In this document: positions 4,781 to 6,042 of the stretch, piece after piece
Position numbering within the stretch: the stretch's first letter is position 1
Layout: each line of letters begins with the position of its first letter
From: Pseudomonadota bacterium
GTDB taxonomy: Bacteria; Pseudomonadota; Gammaproteobacteria; Burkholderiales; Burkholderiaceae_D
Assembly (NCBI GenBank): GCA_023416415.1
Contig: JAEZHR010000264.1
Span: 1 to 6,042 of the forward strand
DNA length: 6,042 bases
Direction: 5' to 3'
Made by a program: the position numbers and the translations under genes
Notes under the pieces: model-generated
Database searches by the model: none
Seen by the model: only the letters and a program-made list of their open reading frames with translations
What the model was told of the DNA's origin: nothing

Positions 4781-5983
4781 ATGTATCCCGATCGTGTTGT
4801 CTCCGGCATGCGCCCCACCGGCGCGATGCACCTTGGTCACTACCATGGCGCACTGAAGAACTGGATCAAGCTGCAGTCCGAGCTTCCCTGTCTGTTCTTC
4901 GTTGCAGACTGGCATGCCCTGACCACTCACTATGACGATCCGAGCATTATCGAGACCAGCACCTGGGACATGCTGATCGACTGGCTGGCCGCCGGCATCG
5001 ATCCCTCGCAGGCAACTCTGTTCATCCAGTCGCGCGTGCCCGAGCATGCCGAACTGCATCTGCTGCTTTCGATGTCGACGCCGTTGGGCTGGCTCGAGCG
5101 TGTGCCGACTTACAAGGACCAGCAGGAAAAGCTGTCCGACCGGGATCTCGCCACCTACGGCTTTCTCGGGTACCCGCTGCTGATGTCGGCCGACGTGCTG
5201 ATCTATCGCGCGACGCTGGTGCCGGTGGGCGAAGACCAGATCCCCCATGTCGAAATCACCCGTGAGATCGCGCGTCGCTTCAATCACCTGTATGGCAAGG
5301 AAAAGGGATTCGAGGAGAAGGCGCAGGAAGCGGTGAAGAAGCTCGGCAGCAAGCGGGCCCGCATCTACAACGAATTGCGTGTGGAGTATCAGGAAAAGGG
5401 CAGTGATGACGCGCTGGCTCAGGCAAGGGCGATGCTGGATGAGGCCCAAAACCTCTCGATGATCGACCGCGAGCGCCTGTTCGGCTATTTGGAGGGCAGC
5501 CGCAAACTGATCCTTACCGAGCCGCAGGCGCGCTTGACCGAAGCCTCGCGCATGCCGGGGCTGGACGGAAACAAGATGTCCAAGAGCTACGGCAACTCGA
5601 TTGCGCTGCGCGAGGAGCGCGACAGCGTGATAAAGAAAGTGCGTACCATGCCGACCGACCCCGCGCGCGTGCGCCGCACTGATCCGGGTGAACCCGAGCG
5701 TTGTCCGGTCTGGCAGTTGCACAAGGTGTATTCCGATGCGGACACCAAGGCCTGGGTCGAGAAAGGCTGCCGTTCGGCCGGTATCGGCTGTCTCGATTGC
5801 AAGCAACCGGTGATCGAGGGAATTCTGAAGGAGCAGGAACCGATGCGCGAGCGCGCGCAGCAATATCTGGACGATCCTTCGCTGGTGCGCGCAATCGTCG
5901 CCGACGGCTGTGACCGTGCGCGCAAGCTGGCTCAGGAAACCATGCGCGATGTGCGTGAAGCGATGGGGCTGAATTACTCCTGA
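4781..5983 (+). CDS. trpS: Tryptophanyl-tRNA synthetase
   Basis: A 400-residue class Ic aminoacyl-tRNA synthetase that charges tRNA-Trp in the cytoplasm. The HIGH-type motif is HLGH (17-20) in RPTGAMHLGHYHG, and KMSKS is at 265-269. Other signatures are SGMRPTG (8-14), ADVLIY (137-142) and VGEDQIPHVEITREIARRFN (149-168). It is about 65 residues longer than E. coli TrpS (334); the excess is a charged, helical insert at about 172-247 between the EDQ region and KMSKS. The C-terminal domain has four cysteines spaced C-x21-C-x6-C-x2-C (Cys308, 330, 337, 340), close to the [4Fe-4S]-binding pattern of Thermotoga maritima TrpRS. The start is set by the family N-terminus (MYPDRVVSGMRPTG), since there is no Shine-Dalgarno sequence. 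It starts six bases after the M50 stop, suggesting cotranscription or translational coupling. No trp leader peptide, T-box or attenuator is visible upstream. Confidence 0.97.
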   Translation: MYPDRVVSGMRPTGAMHLGHYHGALKNWIKLQSELPCLFFVADWHALTTHYDDPSIIETSTWDMLIDWLAAGIDPSQATLFIQSRVPEHAELHLLLSMSTPLGWLERVPTYKDQQEKLSDRDLATYGFLGYPLLMSADVLIYRATLVPVGEDQIPHVEITREIARRFNHLYGKEKGFEEKAQEAVKKLGSKRARIYNELRVEYQEKGSDDALAQARAMLDEAQNLSMIDRERLFGYLEGSRKLILTEPQARLTEASRMPGLDGNKMSKSYGNSIALREERDSVIKKVRTMPTDPARVRRTDPGEPERCPVWQLHKVYSDADTKAWVEKGCRSAGIGCLDCKQPVIEGILKEQEPMRERAQQYLDDPSLVRAIVADGCDRARKLAQETMRDVREAMGLNYS

Positions 5984-5987
5984 TCTC

Positions 5988-6042
5988 ATGGAGAACCCAT
6001 CGTCCTGGGTGACGCGCTTCACTCCGCTGATTCCGGCGGGGG
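5988..6042 (+). CDS. Probable SAM-dependent methyltransferase, N-terminal fragment
   Basis: An ORF begins at ATG 5988, four bases after the trpS stop, and is open to the edge (18 codons). The residues SSWVTRFTPLIPAG resemble the start of a group of class I SAM-dependent methyltransferases, in which this stretch leads directly into the SAM-binding VLDxAxGxGRH motif; that motif would begin just past the edge. I base the call on this short N-terminus alone. No Shine-Dalgarno sequence is present; tight spacing suggests it belongs to the trpS operon. A different product, for example an unrelated conserved protein, cannot be excluded. Confidence 0.5.
   Translation, partial: MENPSSWVTRFTPLIPAG

Noticed and set aside
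4700..4790. Search for a trp leader peptide, T-box or attenuator before trpS
   Set aside because: The gap to the M50 stop is six bases, and the upstream sequence is M50 coding; no Trp-rich leader or terminator/antiterminator pair is visible.
4139..6022. A 627-codon open frame on the minus strand across the M50 and trpS genes
   Set aside because: It lies wholly opposite two well-supported genes, its composition is rich in His, Arg and Gln as expected of an antisense shadow in GC-rich DNA, and I recognise no domain in it. The length is striking but is explained by codon bias of the real strand.

Overview
The window is ordinary, densely coded chromosome with high GC content. Protein families, gene order, and a YciO/TrpRS/PHP neighbourhood typical of the group point to a betaproteobacterium, most likely Rhodocyclales-like (Azoarcus/Thauera/Zoogloea type). 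That assignment rests on recognition, not on a search. I see no IS element, CRISPR array, rRNA or tRNA, phage gene or plasmid gene.

Layout. At the left edge, on the minus strand, lies the N-terminal half of an AMP-binding acyl-CoA synthetase; its start is at 474 and it runs off at base 1. A 105-bp divergent region follows. It carries a perfect 16-bp inverted repeat of TetR-operator form and separates the synthetase from a plus-strand alpha/beta hydrolase (580-1455). All later genes are on the plus strand: a PHP-domain phosphoesterase of the RNase AM/YciV family (1548-2384), the membrane zinc protease HtpX (2523-3395), a YciO-type Sua5/YrdC protein (3446-4069), a site-2-protease-like M50 metalloprotease (4118-4774), tryptophanyl-tRNA synthetase TrpS (4781-5983), and the first 18 codons of what looks like a SAM-dependent methyltransferase (from 5988).

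How the genes may work together. The PHP, YciO, M50, TrpS and methyltransferase genes form a co-directional, tightly spaced set concerned with RNA/nucleotide turnover, tRNA charging and membrane proteolysis. HtpX sits in the middle as a separate unit. It has its own strong ribosome binding site, a possible heat-shock-type promoter, and a very strong intrinsic terminator. The T-tract of that terminator ends one base before the yciO start codon. The acyl-CoA synthetase/hydrolase pair at the left is a different, catabolic module, probably controlled from the shared palindrome.

I found no clearly novel system. The points most worth a second look are: the terminator hairpin fused to the yciO translation start; a four-cysteine pattern in TrpS very close to the one known to bind a [4Fe-4S] cluster in Thermotoga TrpRS; the TetR-like operator; and a run of genes with no Shine-Dalgarno sequence, one of them (M50) probably leaderless.
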